NCBI RefSeq assembly: GCF_004028635.1
Contig: NZ_ML138678.1
Location: 682,001-746,000, forward strand
DNA length: 64,000 nt
Source of the DNA: Streptomyces cyaneus
GTDB lineage: Bacteria; Actinomycetota; Actinomycetes; Streptomycetales; Streptomycetaceae
Direction of reading: 5' to 3'
A program made the translations under genes and the position numbers. Within the stretch, counting starts at the first letter, position 1. The number at the start of each line of letters is the position of its first letter. This document shows positions 1 through 8,452 of the stretch, piece after piece. The notes beneath the pieces were generated by a model that saw only the letters and a list, made by a program, of their open reading frames with translations, searched no databases and was not told the DNA's origin.

Positions 1-61
1 CCCGGTGGGCCGACGCGGGCGGGGTGACCCGCCCGCGGCTGCCGTTTCTCAGCTCGGTGCG

Positions 62-922
62 TCAGCCGGCGAACGCCGGTTGCGCCAGCCCCTTGCCCGC
101 CCCCGGCACCACGAACACCGACCCCGCCAGCGGTGGCGGTGACGCCAGTCCGACGCGGGCCGTCGTGATGTACAGGTCGGTCAGGTCGGGCCCTGCGAAC
201 GCGCACGCCGTCACCCGGGGCACCGGAAGCGCGATCACCCGGTCCAGCTCACCGTCCGGCGTGTAGCGACGTACGGCCGCGCCCTCCCACAGGGCCACCC
301 ACACACACCCCTCGGCGTCGACGGTGAGCCCGTCGGGGAACCCGGCGCCGTCCTCGATCTCGACCAGCGGACGCCGGTTCCCGGCCCGACCGTCGGCGAA
401 GTCGAACACATCGACACGACGGGTCGGCGAGTCGATGTAGTACATGAGGCTGCCGTCCGGGCTCCAGCCGGTGCCGTTGCTCACGGCCACGTCGTCGAGG
501 ACCACCTCGACCGAGCCGTCACCGGCGACCCGGGACAGGGTGCCGCCGCCGGGCGCCTCGTCGTAGCGCATGGTGCCCGCCCACAGGGAGCCGTCGGGGG
601 CGACGGCCGCGTCGTTGGCCCGGCGGCCGGGGACGGGCTCGTGGTGCAGCCAGCGGAAGGTGTCGTCCGGGTCCAGCAGCCCCACGCCGTCCCGGAGGTT
701 GAGGACGAGGCCGCCGCCGACGCGCGGCTTGACGGCGCCGATGTGCTGCGGGGTCGTACGGACCGAGCGGCGCCCGGAGACGGGGTCGTAGGTGTGGATC
801 CGGGACCCGAGGATGTCGATCCAGATGAGCCGACCGCTGTCCGGATCCCAGGTCGGCCCCTCACCGAGCTCCGCCTCCGCCTGGACGGCGACCTCGTACG
901 CCGCCGTGGCACGCTCCGTCAT
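62..922 (-). CDS. SMP-30/gluconolactonase-family lactonase
   Basis: Predicted 286-residue six-bladed beta-propeller lactonase of the SMP-30/gluconolactonase/LRE family, which hydrolyses sugar-acid lactones in the cytoplasm. The family's metal-site elements are visible: EGPTWDPDSGRLIWIDI near the N-terminus, the RANDAAVAPDGSLWAGTM segment, NGTGWSPDG and DGLTVDAEGCVWVALW. The ATG at 922 overlaps the stop of the upstream IclR gene by four bases (ATGA), so the start is well supported and the two genes are probably translationally coupled. An in-frame extension to 1087 lies wholly inside the IclR gene and was rejected. The pairing with an IclR regulator suggests sugar or sugar-acid catabolism; the actual substrate cannot be read from sequence. 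Confidence 0.9.
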   Translation of the reverse strand: MTERATAAYEVAVQAEAELGEGPTWDPDSGRLIWIDILGSRIHTYDPVSGRRSVRTTPQHIGAVKPRVGGGLVLNLRDGVGLLDPDDTFRWLHHEPVPGRRANDAAVAPDGSLWAGTMRYDEAPGGGTLSRVAGDGSVEVVLDDVAVSNGTGWSPDGSLMYYIDSPTRRVDVFDFADGRAGNRRPLVEIEDGAGFPDGLTVDAEGCVWVALWEGAAVRRYTPDGELDRVIALPVPRVTACAFAGPDLTDLYITTARVGLASPPPLAGSVFVVPGAGKGLAQPAFAG

Positions 923-1692
923 GCCACGCTCCGGTGTCCGAGGCGCTCCGACAGTTCGGCGGCACCCTTGGCGGCGAGCTGCTCCAGCTCGCCGCGCCGC
1001 TCGTCGCTCCAGCGGATCATGGGGACGGAGATGGACAGGGCGGCGACGACCTGCCCGGTACGGTCCCGCACCGGGGCGGCCACGCACGACACGTCCGGGT
1101 TGGACTCCCGCCTTTCGACGGCGATCCCCCGCTCCCGAATCTCCGCAAGGGCCTCGCGCAGGGCGCCCGGGTCGGTGATGCTGTTCGGTGTCATACCGAC
1201 GAGCTCGGCCGAGTCGGGGACCCGGGCGGTGAGCTCGGGCTCGGGAAGGGAGGCCAGCAGCATCTTGCCGACCGACGTGCAGTGCGCGGGCAGCCGGCGC
1301 CCGGCGGCGGACACCATGCGCACCGCGTGCGTCGAGTCCACCTTGGCGATGTAGATGACGTCGGTGCCCTCGAGGATCGCCACGTGCACGGTCTCGTCAC
1401 AGGTCTCGGCGACGGACCGGGCGACCTGCTGCCCCTCGGCCGCGAGGTCGAGCTGCTCGGCGTACCGGCTGCCGAGCTGGTACGGCCGCACCCCGAGGCG
1501 GTACCGTCCCGGCTGGCCCGGCACCTGGACGATGTACGACCTGGCTGCGAGCGTGGTGACAAGCTCGTGCACGGTGGTGCGCGGCAGCTGGAGCTTGCGC
1601 ACGATGTCGGGCGCGGAGAGCGTGCCGTCCCCGTCGAGGAAGAGCTCGAGAATGTCGAGAGCCCTGGTCACGGCTGGTACGAGGCGTCCCAC
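919..1692 (-). CDS. IclR-family transcriptional regulator
   Basis: 257-residue IclR-type regulator. The N-terminal winged HTH (about residues 1-70, with ALDILELF and LPRTTVHELVTTLAARSYI) is followed by the effector-binding domain (ILEGTDVIYIAKVDS, LPAHCTSVGKMLLA, GIAVERRESNPDVSCVAAPVRD). The start is GTG at 1692, preceded by a GGGAGGGGG ribosome binding site six bases upstream. It is the first gene of a two-gene operon with the SMP-30 lactonase and is divergent from the TerD-nuclease gene, so it probably regulates the lactonase and itself from the 1693-1947 intergenic region. Family assignment is firm; the ligand is unknown. Confidence 0.93.
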   Translation of the reverse strand: MGRLVPAVTRALDILELFLDGDGTLSAPDIVRKLQLPRTTVHELVTTLAARSYIVQVPGQPGRYRLGVRPYQLGSRYAEQLDLAAEGQQVARSVAETCDETVHVAILEGTDVIYIAKVDSTHAVRMVSAAGRRLPAHCTSVGKMLLASLPEPELTARVPDSAELVGMTPNSITDPGALREALAEIRERGIAVERRESNPDVSCVAAPVRDRTGQVVAALSISVPMIRWSDERRGELEQLAAKGAAELSERLGHRSVA

Positions 1693-1734
1693 CTTCGGCC
1701 CCCTCCCTTGGGTGTCAGTAGTGAGGCTGCGTTC

Positions 1735-1742
1735 GAAATTTC
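1735..1742. promoter_or_regulatory. Possible IclR operator core
   Basis: The 8-base palindrome GAAATTTC lies about 43 bases upstream of the IclR start, within an AT-rich patch (GTTCGAAATTTCAAC) that stands out in GC-rich DNA. IclR-family proteins often bind short AT-rich palindromes upstream of their own gene. This is inference from position and symmetry only. Nothing else clear was seen in the 255-base divergent spacer. Confidence 0.3.
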
Positions 1743-1947
1743 AACAGCCGATCGGAATAACGAACACAGGCTACTCAAAATGCGTTTGCCCGGGCAATGG
1801 GCAGGCGGGGACCAGCTCGAAAGCTCCGCGGAGGCGATCCACGGCCAGTACCGTTGCCCGTGTGCGGCACGTCACAATCTGTCGCACGGGGAGGCACCGG
1901 GGGCCGTCGTATGCGCATGCCCTCAGGTGAGTGATGTGGGGGGTTCT

Positions 1948-4056
1948 GTGCGCGAAATGATCAAGGGCTCGAACGTGGCGCTGGCCGCCCTGAGCGAGGA
2001 CGTCGGCTCGGCGATCGTCAGCCTGGGCTGGGGCAGCCCGACCGGTGAGGGCGACGCCGACGTGTCCGTCCTGCTGCTGGACACGAACGGAAAGGTCCGC
2101 AGCGACGCCGATTTCTACTTCTACAACAACCCGGTGGCGGCCGACGGCAGCGTGCAGCTCCTGGGCAAGACGCCGACCGAGGACGGCAACGAGGACCGGA
2201 TCAGCTTCGATCTGACAGCGGTCCCGCCGGATGTCGAGCGGATCGTCGTGGCCGCGAGCCGGTACGGCGAAGCCCGCTTCGGAGATCTGGAGAACCTGCA
2301 GGTGAGGCTGGCCGACGCGGCCGGTGAGAGCCTCCTCAGGTTCGCCATCGACGACGCCGCCGAGGTGAGCGCGATCATCTTCGGCGAGCTGTACCGGCGC
2401 GGCGAGGAGTGGAAGTTCCGTGCCGTCGGGCAGGGGTACGCCTCCGGGCTGGCGGGGCTGGCGACGGACTTCGGGGTGGACATCGACGACGATGCGGCCG
2501 AGGAGGAAGCGCAGTCGGGGACGGAAGCGCTGACCGACGAGGCCCAGGCTCCCGACGAGGCAGAAGCACGGTCCACGGCGCAGGCGCCGGGCGCGGCCGA
2601 CAGCAGCGCTCAGCCGGATCCGACCGCACCGGCCACCGCGACGGAGGCGGCGACGCTGGAGGCGGTCCCGGCCCCCCGACGGCCCGTCGAGGAACCCGGG
2701 CCGCGCAAACCGGCCGCCCGGCCCCGCACGGCGAAGAAAAAGGCGCCTGCGCACAGCACGCCGCCGAAGTCCCTGGCGGAGAACGACTCCTGGAAGCCGG
2801 CCAGGCTCTTTCCCGTCTCGGCGCTCAAGAGCGACCGGGACCGGGAGATGCGCGCCACCTCGGTGCTGTTGTCGGTCATGGCCCAGGTGCCCCGGTTCGG
2901 CAGGCGGCTCACCGCCGCGTTCGGGGCGCCGTCCGGCCGTATGGAGACGTTCACCGAGGTGTCCCTGCCGCACGGCGACACTCCCCGACGCCCCGACGGA
3001 GTGATCCGCATCGAGCGGGCCGGCAAGCTGTGGACGGCACTCGTCGAGACCAAGACCAACGGCAACGCCCTCAAGGCCGACCAGGTGCAGGCCTACATGG
3101 ACATCGCCGCCCGGCGCGGCTACGAAGCCGTGATCACGGTGTCGAACGACGTCGCGCTGGAGGGCAGCCCACTGGTCGATGTCAAGATCGACGGGCGGCG
3201 TAAGCACAAGGTGGCGCTCTGGCACCTGTCCTGGGCCGAAGTGGCCCATCAGGCGCAGCTGCTGATCCGGCACGAGGGAGTCGGCAACGCGGCGCGCACC
3301 TGGCTCCTCCAGGAACTGCTGCACTACCTCCAGCACGAGAACTCCGGCTGCCACGGCTTCCAGAACATGGGCGCGGCATGGGTGCCGGTACGCAACGGCA
3401 TCAGCGACGAGACCCTGTGCCAGGGCGACCCGCGCGCCCTTGAGGTGGTCGAGAACTGGGAGCGCCTCGTCCGCCAGGTGTGCCTCAGGCTCGGCGGCGA
3501 ACTCGGGCAGAAGGTGCTCCCTGTTCAACGCGCCAGGCGTGGCACCGACCCCGGCGCCCGCCGGGTTCAGCTGGCCGACCAGCTGTGCCGGGAAGGCAGG
3601 CTCCAGGCGGAGCTCCGGGTCGAGAACGCCCCGGGCCTGCTCACGATCGGCGCCGACCTGCGCACCGGCAAGCTGCGCACGTCTGTCGAGATCCCCGCAC
3701 CCGAGCAGGGCTATCCCCTGACCTGGGCCAAGCGGCTGGTCCGCCGCCTCGCCGAGGCACCGGCGGACCTGCATGTCGAAACCCTGGTGGAGGGAGAGAC
3801 GGGTGGCCCCCGGGGCACGCTGGAGCGGCTGCGCCCCGAACCGGCGGACATGCTGCCGAAGGGCGGCGCCACCCGGATCACCGGCTTCCGCCTGTCCCTC
3901 TTCAAGGGCATGGGAAGCACCCGAGGCAACACCGAGTCCGGCTTCATCCGCAGCGTGGACGAAGCGGTGCAGCGCTTCTACACGACCGTGGTGGTCCACC
4001 TGGACCGGCCCGCACCGCGACGCACCGCGCCGAAGGAGGCCGCCGCCGTCACGTAG
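1948..4056 (+). CDS. TerD-domain protein fused to a PD-(D/E)xK nuclease-like domain
   Basis: About 702 residues. The N-terminal ~190 residues form a TerD-type calcium-binding stress domain (MIKGSNVALAA start, LLLDTNGKVRSDADFYFYNN, DRISFDLTAVPPDVERIVVAAS, ELYRRGEEWKFRAVGQGY). A low-complexity acidic and Ala/Pro linker (about 190-275) includes a lysine-rich stretch. The C-terminal half contains P349-D350 followed 17 residues later by E367-T-K369 and then KADQVQAYMDIA, which fits a PD-(D/E)xK nuclease core. GTG at 1948 follows a G-rich site by four bases; ATG at 1957 is an equally possible start. The gene is monocistronic, divergent from iclR, and ends at a strong hairpin. TerD fusions to nuclease folds are described for tellurite/stress systems; a nucleic-acid target here is inferred. 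Confidence 0.8.
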   Translation: MREMIKGSNVALAALSEDVGSAIVSLGWGSPTGEGDADVSVLLLDTNGKVRSDADFYFYNNPVAADGSVQLLGKTPTEDGNEDRISFDLTAVPPDVERIVVAASRYGEARFGDLENLQVRLADAAGESLLRFAIDDAAEVSAIIFGELYRRGEEWKFRAVGQGYASGLAGLATDFGVDIDDDAAEEEAQSGTEALTDEAQAPDEAEARSTAQAPGAADSSAQPDPTAPATATEAATLEAVPAPRRPVEEPGPRKPAARPRTAKKKAPAHSTPPKSLAENDSWKPARLFPVSALKSDRDREMRATSVLLSVMAQVPRFGRRLTAAFGAPSGRMETFTEVSLPHGDTPRRPDGVIRIERAGKLWTALVETKTNGNALKADQVQAYMDIAARRGYEAVITVSNDVALEGSPLVDVKIDGRRKHKVALWHLSWAEVAHQAQLLIRHEGVGNAARTWLLQELLHYLQHENSGCHGFQNMGAAWVPVRNGISDETLCQGDPRALEVVENWERLVRQVCLRLGGELGQKVLPVQRARRGTDPGARRVQLADQLCREGRLQAELRVENAPGLLTIGADLRTGKLRTSVEIPAPEQGYPLTWAKRLVRRLAEAPADLHVETLVEGETGGPRGTLERLRPEPADMLPKGGATRITGFRLSLFKGMGSTRGNTESGFIRSVDEAVQRFYTTVVVHLDRPAPRRTAPKEAAAVT

Positions 4057-4105
4057 GAGCTGAGGGGGGTCTTAGGGTCTCAGGGGTCTCAGGCCCCCTC
4101 AGCTC
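4057..4105 (+). terminator. Long-stem hairpin after the TerD-nuclease gene
   Basis: A 12-base perfect inverted repeat (GAGCTGAGGGGG at 4057-4068 and its complement at 4094-4105) starts immediately after the stop codon and encloses a loop rich in GGTCTCAGG repeats. There is no U-tract, which is normal for high-GC actinomycete terminators. Confidence 0.6.
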
Positions 4106-4121
4106 TGAAGCTCTGAGCCCC

Positions 4122-4400
4122 TCAGCCCTGAGGCTTCGCCGTGCGCGCCGTGCGGACGAACGTGACGTCGAAGCCCGTCGTCCACTGTTCGCCGTCCGGT
4201 GACTGCTCCCAGCGGCCCTCCATCGTGTCGCCGTCGGCGCCGAGGGTGGCGGTGAGGCGTGGTGGAAGCCGGGAGCGGCGCGGGGCCGTCTCGGGGCCCA
4301 CGTCGGCGCCCTGGACGAGGAAGGCGCCGCCTTCCAGCCACGCGAACTCCGTCCGGATCGGCCCGACGCTCCGCCCGAGGGCCCACAGGTCCCACTCACC
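4122..4400 (-). pseudogene. Internally deleted remnant of a lipocalin-like DUF1579-type protein
   Basis: On the minus strand this stretch encodes an N-terminal-like GEWDLW...EFAWLEGGAFLVQ segment joined almost directly to a C-terminal-like LGADGDTMEGRWEQSPDG plus FDVTFVR segment. In a family of small actinobacterial proteins these two motifs sit near opposite ends of a ~150-residue beta-barrel-like domain, separated by the central strands. Here the middle is missing and no start codon with a ribosome binding site is present, so it reads as a remnant of an internally deleted gene. Recognition of the family is from memory of its motifs. Confidence 0.45.
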
Positions 4401-4523
4401 CCATCGCCGCCCCTTTCCTCCCCACCGAGCAGCCGAAGGGCCGCCGAATACGCCGAGACAAGTACGCGGGGTTAGTCCCGCCGTCAGACGCCTTGACCGC
4501 CCCCGCCCGGCACGGTGGTGCTC

Positions 4524-5066
4524 ATGAAACTGAGCCGTCCCGCCCGCCGGGCCTCCCTCGTCGTCCATGTCGTCGCCGCCGCGAGCTGGCTCGGGCTCAC
4601 GCTCGGGCTGCTCGCGCTCGGGATCACCGCGGCCACCACCGGGTCCGCGGTGACCGTGGAGGCGTCCGTGCGGGCCATGAAGCTGTTCTCCGACTGGCTC
4701 CTGCTGCCGGTCGCGTTCCTCACGCTGGTCAGCGGGCTGGTGCTGGCGCTGGGTACGCAGTGGGGACTGGCGCGGCACCGGTGGGTCTGCACCAAGTTCT
4801 GGGTGACCCTCGCCACGACCACCGCCACCGTCTTCGCGCTGCGCCCCGGCGTGAACTCCGCAGTCGCCGCCGTCGCCGCGGGCGGGCCGCTGCCCGACGC
4901 CGGTGAGGTTCTGTTCGGGCCGATCGTGTCGCTGTCCGCGTACGTCTTCATGACGGTGATCTCGATCCTCAAGCCCTGGGGGCTCACCCGACGGGGCCGA
5001 CGCCTGCGCGCCACGTCCGCCCGCACACCCGCCGGCACCACCGGCCCGGCCCGCCAAACCGCGTGA
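4524..5066 (+). CDS. DUF2269-like integral membrane protein
   Basis: 180-residue membrane protein with about four hydrophobic helices: VVHVVAAASWLGLTLGLLAL, LLLPVAFLTLVSGLVLALG, KFWVTLATTTATVFAL, and a C-terminal IVSLSAYVFMTVISIL. The segment GLARHRWVCTKFWVTL and overall length fit DUF2269-type proteins of unknown function. ATG 4524 was chosen; GTG 4515 is three codons upstream and neither has a strong ribosome binding site. The basic C-terminus is probably cytoplasmic. It is followed closely by an unrelated hypothetical gene. Confidence 0.7.
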   Translation: MKLSRPARRASLVVHVVAAASWLGLTLGLLALGITAATTGSAVTVEASVRAMKLFSDWLLLPVAFLTLVSGLVLALGTQWGLARHRWVCTKFWVTLATTTATVFALRPGVNSAVAAVAAGGPLPDAGEVLFGPIVSLSAYVFMTVISILKPWGLTRRGRRLRATSARTPAGTTGPARQTA

Positions 5067-5098
5067 CCCGGTCCTCGGCAGCCTGGCAGGATGCGCGC

Positions 5099-5626
5099 AT
5101 GGGGAACACATGTGCGTGGCCCGTGCTGCGGACCACGGACCTGGATGAGGCGTTGGACCTCGCGGAGCGGCTGCTGGCGGTCGCCACTTGGTACGAGCCG
5201 TCCTGGTGCCATCTGGATGCCTGGGCACACAGTGAGAGCGAACTGCGACAGCTGACCGACGCCTTTCCCGGTGCCGGAGTCACGTCGTACGGGGCGGATG
5301 GCGCCCTGCTGCCCGCCAACGTGGCCGTCGGGATCGAGACCGTCGTCGAGGCCCGCGAGACACTCGCAACCGGCATGGCCATCACGCGGTGCCACATCCT
5401 CTGGCACAACCTGAAGTGGCCCCCGGTCCCGGAGCTCGGGCTGGACGAGGAGTACAAGTACGCGGAGCTGGAGGTCGCGTGCCACAGCCACGACATCCAC
5501 TGCGAGAAGTGGGCACCCGAGCACACGGTCTTCATCCACGCTCGTCCCGGCCACGACGAGCGGGCCGCCTGGCTGGCGGCCCAGGTCGACGCACGGGTCG
5601 TCGGGCCCTCCGAACACGGCTGGTGA
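5099..5626 (+). CDS. Conserved hypothetical protein
   Basis: 175-residue soluble protein that I do not recognise. It is acidic and notably rich in Trp, His and Cys (ATWYEPSWCHLDAW, ITRCHILWHNLKWPP, ACHSHDIHCEKWAPEH), and the clustered His/Cys residues could bind metal. ATG 5099 is preceded by GGCAGG eight bases upstream. An alternative GTG at 5063 overlaps the preceding stop. No signal peptide or membrane segment is present. Confidence 0.65.
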   Translation: MGNTCAWPVLRTTDLDEALDLAERLLAVATWYEPSWCHLDAWAHSESELRQLTDAFPGAGVTSYGADGALLPANVAVGIETVVEARETLATGMAITRCHILWHNLKWPPVPELGLDEEYKYAELEVACHSHDIHCEKWAPEHTVFIHARPGHDERAAWLAAQVDARVVGPSEHGW

Positions 5627-5636
5627 CGGGGGCGTC

Positions 5637-5910
5637 TTGGGCGTGAGAGTCGGCTACGGCACCCAGCCGGAAGTGATCGCCGCCCTGGTGCACGCCGTCG
5701 GCGAGGCGGCGGGCCTCTCGTACGACGAGGATCGGACGGTCGCCGCGCTGGGCCTCGATCGCTTCGGCACTGTTGGGTCGACCCGTCTGGACCGGCAGGG
5801 AGCCAAGGCCCTGGAGCGCTCCGCCGGGTGAGACGGCGGTCCTGTTCCGGGGGAAACTCGCCGTGCCCTCGGTCGCGCTGGACGCCGGACTGTTGGCGGC
5901 TCACGCGTCA
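5637..5910 (+). pseudogene. Possible decayed CobE/CbiG C-terminal-like fragment
   Basis: The first 64 codons read VRVGYGTQPEVIAALVHAVGEAAGL, resembling the start of the CobE/CbiG C-terminal domain of cobalamin biosynthesis (a G-x-G-C/Y-R-x-G-T-x-x-E-I-x-x-L-V pattern). A stop follows at 5829. In the next frame GKLAVPSVALDAGLLAAHASEV could correspond to the family's later PSVAEAAAL segment, implying a frameshift. Length is about half of a CobE protein. The similarity is weak and seen by eye only. Confidence 0.35.
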
Positions 5911-6171
5911 GAGGTACTGCCCGTCATCCGCCCCCTTCCCCGACTCCGGCCACACCTTCACCGCCACCACATGGGCGAAGTTGACCAGCGCGAAGCCGTT
6001 CGCGGGGTCGTCCGGGGCGGTGAGTTCGAAGCGTAGGGTGCGGCCCTCGTCGAAGGCCTCGTTCAGGGCCACGACCGCCGACTCCAGGGTCGCGAAGTCG
6101 CTGGTCCGCACGGTCAGGGGTTCCCCCTTGACGGGCTGGAGCCAGATGTGTAACTCCGGTTTGTCGGACAT
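5908..6171 (-). CDS. Small hypothetical protein
   Basis: 87-residue acidic protein (MSDKPELHIWLQPVKGEPLTV...), without a signal peptide or membrane helix. Its pattern of short beta-like segments and the phrase LRFELTAPDDPANGFALVNFAHVVAVKVWPE look like an intact small folded domain. ATG 6171 has GGTGG nearby upstream. It is convergent with the decayed fragment at 5637 and divergent from the protease gene at 6293. I do not recognise the family. Confidence 0.6.
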   Translation of the reverse strand: MSDKPELHIWLQPVKGEPLTVRTSDFATLESAVVALNEAFDEGRTLRFELTAPDDPANGFALVNFAHVVAVKVWPESGKGADDGQYL

Positions 6172-6292
6172 ACGGCCACCATGCGCGACGCGACCGACGC
6201 GCACAAGTACCGCACGGCGGGCAACCTCCACGGCCCCGGCGGCGACAGGCAGGTGAAGTCCCGAAGTCCGTTCCTCACCAAGGGAGTTCACC

Positions 6293-7147
6293 ATGCGCAC
6301 CCGCCTTGCCCGGCTCGGCGCCGTACTCGCCGCGATCATCGCGTTGGTCGCCGGGCCCGCCGTCACCGCGTCCCCCGCCCAGGCCGCCGACCAGTGGAAT
6401 CCGCCGGCCACCCTCGTCCAGCCCCTGGGCGAGGTCTGGAACCACGTCGAGTCGACCTACCCGAACCTCTACGGCTTCCGCAACTACGGCTGGGACCAGG
6501 TCATGGCCAACCGCGGCAGCGTCAACTACTGCGTCCGCTGGGAGTCCGACGCCCCCGTCAGCGCCGCCCTGCGCGACCAGATCCACGCCGCGCTGAAGAA
6601 GCAGTTCGGGAAGTGGATGGCCGCCATGGTCGAGAGCAACGGCACCGGGCACAATGCCTGGCCGTACACGAACGTGCCGGTCAACATCGTCGGTTGGGCC
6701 GTGAAGAACCGCTCCACCCTCCAGTGGAGCGACAACTCGGTCGACATCTACGCCGGCATGCTGGACAGCGGCGGCGCCCCGCAGTGCGCCCCCGACTGCG
6801 GCCGGTTCTTCCACCAGGACGGCAACTACTCCAAGTGCCCGGGCGGAGCCGCCCGCCACTACGACCAGTCGCTGTGGCTGACCAAGGGGTTCCAGGGCGG
6901 TGCCGGCGGTGACTGGGGGCAGCGCGTCGGGCAGGAGTACTTCACCTCGGCGCTCGGCCAGGAGAACATCCATATCTATCTGCATGAAGTCGGCCACACC
7001 TTCGGGCTCGACGACTTCTACGACTGGACCCCGACCGGTCAGTGCTGCTTCCTCATGAAGGCCGGATCCGCCGCGCAGATCACCGAGTTCGACAAGTGGA
7101 TGTTCCGGGACTTCTGGCGCCACCTGAAGAGCCGCTACGGCTTCTGA
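6293..7147 (+). CDS. Secreted metzincin-like zinc metalloprotease
   Basis: 284 residues with a Sec signal peptide (basic MRTRLARLG, hydrophobic core, cleavage probably after ASPAQA). The zinc motif H231-E-V-G-H235-T-F-G238-L-D-D241 fits HExxHxxGxxD, with Asp as third ligand as in snapalysin, followed by a Met-turn-like CCFLM255. Six or so cysteines (NYCVRW, APQCAPDCGRF, SKCPGG, GQCCF) suggest disulphides. ATG 6293 follows AAGGGAG. The overall length and N-terminal part do not match snapalysin, so this is a related but different family. Zincin activity is inferred from the motif. Confidence 0.8.
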   Translation: MRTRLARLGAVLAAIIALVAGPAVTASPAQAADQWNPPATLVQPLGEVWNHVESTYPNLYGFRNYGWDQVMANRGSVNYCVRWESDAPVSAALRDQIHAALKKQFGKWMAAMVESNGTGHNAWPYTNVPVNIVGWAVKNRSTLQWSDNSVDIYAGMLDSGGAPQCAPDCGRFFHQDGNYSKCPGGAARHYDQSLWLTKGFQGGAGGDWGQRVGQEYFTSALGQENIHIYLHEVGHTFGLDDFYDWTPTGQCCFLMKAGSAAQITEFDKWMFRDFWRHLKSRYGF

Positions 7148-7153
7148 GTCGCA

Positions 7154-7187
7154 GAGCAACAGAGCAGCCCGAGCAACAGAGCAACCC
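7154..7187. repeat. 17-base tandem duplication between convergent genes
   Basis: Two adjacent 17-base copies (7154-7170 and 7171-7187; GAGCAACAGAGCARCCC) differ at one base. They lie just after the metalloprotease stop and before the end of the convergent PucR-type gene. Confidence 0.7.
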
Positions 7188-7196
7188 GAGCGGCGG

Positions 7197-8450
7197 CTAT
7201 CGGCGCGTCTCCCCCAGCACGCCCTTCAACCGCTGCGCACGCAACACCAGCTCCAACTCGAACCGCCGGTCCGGGTCGTCCATCTCGTCGCCCCACAACT
7301 CCCGGATCTGCCGCAGGCGATAGCGGACCGTCTGGGGATGCACCCCCAGGCGGGCCGCCACCTCCGGCGCCCCGCCCCTGGTCTCCAGCCACGCCAGTAA
7401 CGTCTCCGCCAGCCGTCGGCCGTGCGTGGGCCCGCAGTGCTCCAGCGGGGCCAGGCACCGCAGCGCCAGGTCGTCGATCAGTTCCTCCGGCTGCAGGAGC
7501 ACCAACGCCTCGGTGTGCTCGGTGCAGTACAGGACGTCGCCGGCCGGCAGCAGCCGCCGTTCCATGAGGCCTACGGCGGCCTCGGCCCAGCGCAGCGACT
7601 TCGCCGCGTCGGCAAGGGGGACCGGGGGGCCGATCGCGCCCGCCCAGCCGGTCAGTGCCCGGTGCAGCAGTTCGGGGCGGCCGGCGGCGTCCGGTTCGGG
7701 GACGACCATGCGGGGCTGCTCGTACTCCATGTCGAGCAGGACGCCCTGCCCCACCGCCGGGGCCACCGCCTCCCGCGCCGGGCGCAGCAGCACGCCCACG
7801 GCGACCTTCTCCGGCAGCGGCCAGCCGATCCGGGCCGCCCGCTCCGTCAGGGCGTCCGCCGGATCGCCGCGGTGGTGTTCGACCAGCAGGAGTTCCATCA
7901 GGCGGCGTTGGAGGCGTAACCGCTCGCCGGCCTGGCGTGCCGCCGCCTCCGCGTAACCGCGCACCGACTGGTCGACGAGGCCGTCCAGATACTCGTAGCC
8001 CGCGTCCACCAGTTCGTACATCGCGGGCGGCGGAATGTCGACGCGCTGGCCGATCTCGGCGAAACGACGCCAGGCCAGGCGTACGCCCATCCGGTAGATC
8101 GCCTGGAGCGAGTCCAGGGAGCGGCCGTGCAGGCCCTCGCCGCGGCCGAACTCCTGGAAGACGCCCGGCGGGACGGTCGGGCGGCCCTCGGACGTCTCCA
8201 GGTGCTGGACGAAGACCTCGATCGCGCGCCGGATGCCGACCATGGCCATCGGCTCGCCCGACTCGTCCAGGACGACCGGCAGATGCGGGTACTCGCGGCG
8301 GATCTCGCGCAGGATCTCCTCGGCGAGGGCCGGGGCCTCGGCCATGGCCAGCTCCGCGAAGCGGCGGACCTGGAAGCGGGGCACTTCACGCCAGGCCGAG
8401 CGGGGGGCGACGGCCGCGGCGGCCACGGAGGCCGGCGAGGTGGCTGCCAC
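7197..8450 (-). CDS. PucR/CdaR-type transcriptional regulator
   Basis: 417 residues. The C-terminal HTH of the PucR family is clear: LLAWLETRGGAPEVAARLGVHPQTVRYRLRQIRELWGDEMDDPDRRFELELVLRA. The N-terminal part carries the helical LAEEILREIRREYPHLP segment and a long middle GGDEF-like/sensor region typical of the family. GTG 8450 is chosen because GGGGAG sits six bases upstream; a TTG at 8456 overlaps that site and is less likely. It follows the DUF2613 gene by two bases, so the two form an operon. Target genes are unknown; the envelope-glycan locus next door is a candidate. Confidence 0.85.
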   Translation of the reverse strand: MAATSPASVAAAAVAPRSAWREVPRFQVRRFAELAMAEAPALAEEILREIRREYPHLPVVLDESGEPMAMVGIRRAIEVFVQHLETSEGRPTVPPGVFQEFGRGEGLHGRSLDSLQAIYRMGVRLAWRRFAEIGQRVDIPPPAMYELVDAGYEYLDGLVDQSVRGYAEAAARQAGERLRLQRRLMELLLVEHHRGDPADALTERAARIGWPLPEKVAVGVLLRPAREAVAPAVGQGVLLDMEYEQPRMVVPEPDAAGRPELLHRALTGWAGAIGPPVPLADAAKSLRWAEAAVGLMERRLLPAGDVLYCTEHTEALVLLQPEELIDDLALRCLAPLEHCGPTHGRRLAETLLAWLETRGGAPEVAARLGVHPQTVRYRLRQIRELWGDEMDDPDRRFELELVLRAQRLKGVLGETRR

Positions 8451-8452
8451 GG

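Noticed and set aside
934..1947. Long N-terminal extension of the TerD-nuclease frame across iclR
   Set aside because: It is antisense to the IclR gene and lacks domain content; TerD starts at 1948/1957.
4401..5228. Minus-strand extension of the remnant at 4122-4400
   Set aside because: Antisense to a membrane-protein gene, low complexity, no start signal.
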